From positions 1 to 12,723 of the forward strand of contig CAYFHQ010000107.1 of assembly GCA_964342805.1 (NCBI GenBank): a stretch of 12,723 nucleotides of DNA, given 5' to 3'. The notes beneath the pieces are model-generated. The model was not told the DNA's origin. It ran no database searches and saw only the letters and a list, made by a program, of their open reading frames with translations. Each line of letters opens with the position of its first letter. The stretch's first letter is position 1. The translations under genes and the position numbers were made by a program. The DNA comes from CAYFHQ01 sp964342805 (GTDB lineage Bacteria; Bacillota; Clostridia; Peptostreptococcales; Acidaminobacteraceae). Of the stretch, positions 12,356-12,723 are shown piece by piece.

Positions 12356-12723
12356 ATGCTAAAAAACCTACCACAGAATATCAAGCTACATATGGAAGGC
12401 ATGGAACTTGTTGAAATGACAAATGGGTGTTCTAGTGCCAAGGTCTACCATTTGACCAGTGAAAACAAGGAGTTTTTTTTAAAGCACTTCACTAACCTTG
12501 ACGAGTTTACATCTGAAATAAACATGCTGGATTGGCTTGATGGGAGGCTGAGCATTCCAAAGCTTGTTGCACAATCAAAATTGGGAACTGAAGGTTTTTT
12601 GCTTATGACTGCTGTTGACGGCGGGATCATAGATGACACTGTGCTCAAGATACAGCCACTGGAAATTATTGAAGAGTTGGCAACGGTGGTGGCGGCGGGG
12701 GCGGTGACGGCGGCGGCGGCAGA
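12356..12723 (+). CDS. APH(3')-like aminoglycoside phosphotransferase, N-terminal part only
   Basis: The gene starts at ATG 12356, with AGGAG at 12342-12346 nine bases upstream, and runs off the window after about 122 codons. The N-lobe resembles APH(3') kinases, which phosphorylate the 3'-hydroxyl of kanamycin-type aminoglycosides: NGCSSAKVYHL (23-33; family GMSxAKVYxL), a likely ATP-binding lysine in FFLKHF (Lys43), and MLDWLDGRLSIPKLV (57-71; family WLEGKLPVPKV), then EGFLLMTAVDGG (79-90). The catalytic loop and Mg site lie beyond the window, so activity cannot be judged. From about 12684 the bases become almost purely G/C, and the predicted ending (VVAAGAVTAAAAA-like) is unlike any kinase, so the last dozen codons should not be trusted. 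Confidence 0.75.
   Translation, partial: MLKNLPQNIKLHMEGMELVEMTNGCSSAKVYHLTSENKEFFLKHFTNLDEFTSEINMLDWLDGRLSIPKLVAQSKLGTEGFLLMTAVDGGIIDDTVLKIQPLEIIEELATVVAAGAVTAAAA

Overview
This 12.7 kb window looks like accessory or ordinary chromosomal DNA from a low-to-mid GC Bacillota, probably Clostridia-like. The pointers are strong AGGAGG-type ribosome sites, sigma-A promoters, rho-independent terminators, a PAS/AAA+/Fis sigma-54 activator, an Rrf2 regulator, a MacB-type ABC ATPase and an APH(3')-like kinase. I cannot name a genus. No tRNA, rRNA, CRISPR array, transposase or phage gene was seen. Both edges look unreliable: a one-base frame break lies near base 66, and the last 40 bases are anomalously GC-rich, so the window may be a whole draft contig.

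Layout. 1-269 is the frameshifted tail of an Asp-box (BNR) repeat protein. 411-1550 is a membrane acyltransferase that overlaps tail to tail with an AraC-type regulator (2739-1510, minus). That regulator carries a perfect 48-base in-frame tandem duplication in its sensor half. It is divergent from a sigma-54 enhancer-binding protein (2872-4311) with a clear sigma-A promoter. This is followed closely by a MacB/LolD-type ABC ATPase without a permease, whose 3' end overlaps an APH-fold kinase. A divergent Ham1/RdgB-like NTP pyrophosphatase and a class I methyltransferase follow, and the run ends at a strong nested hairpin terminator at 7235-7282.

7288-9112 is a divergent regulatory unit. A PPOX-fold flavoprotein (minus) and an Rrf2-family regulator (plus) share a gap that holds a 31-base palindrome with perfect 15-base arms. 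The palindrome lies just downstream of the flavoprotein promoter, so the likely logic is that the cysteine-containing Rrf2 protein represses the flavoprotein gene and perhaps itself. The Rrf2 gene is followed by an HD-fold protein whose HD doublet reads HG and by a 58-residue membrane protein, and the unit closes with a perfect 14-bp terminator hairpin.

9170-12723 is a plus-strand string of small, loosely related genes: a doubtful one-helix protein, a thioredoxin-like/GNAT fusion, a GyrI-like ligand-binding protein, a compact ABC-type AAA ATPase, a GNAT acetyltransferase, a small membrane protein and the start of an APH(3')-like phosphotransferase. The chemistry resembles small-molecule modification or detoxification, but nothing here proves a joint pathway. 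The observations most worth following are the Rrf2 palindrome with the conflicting flavoprotein start, the orphan ABC ATPase joined to a kinase with a permease-like N-terminus, the thioredoxin/GNAT fusion and the duplicated AraC sensor.
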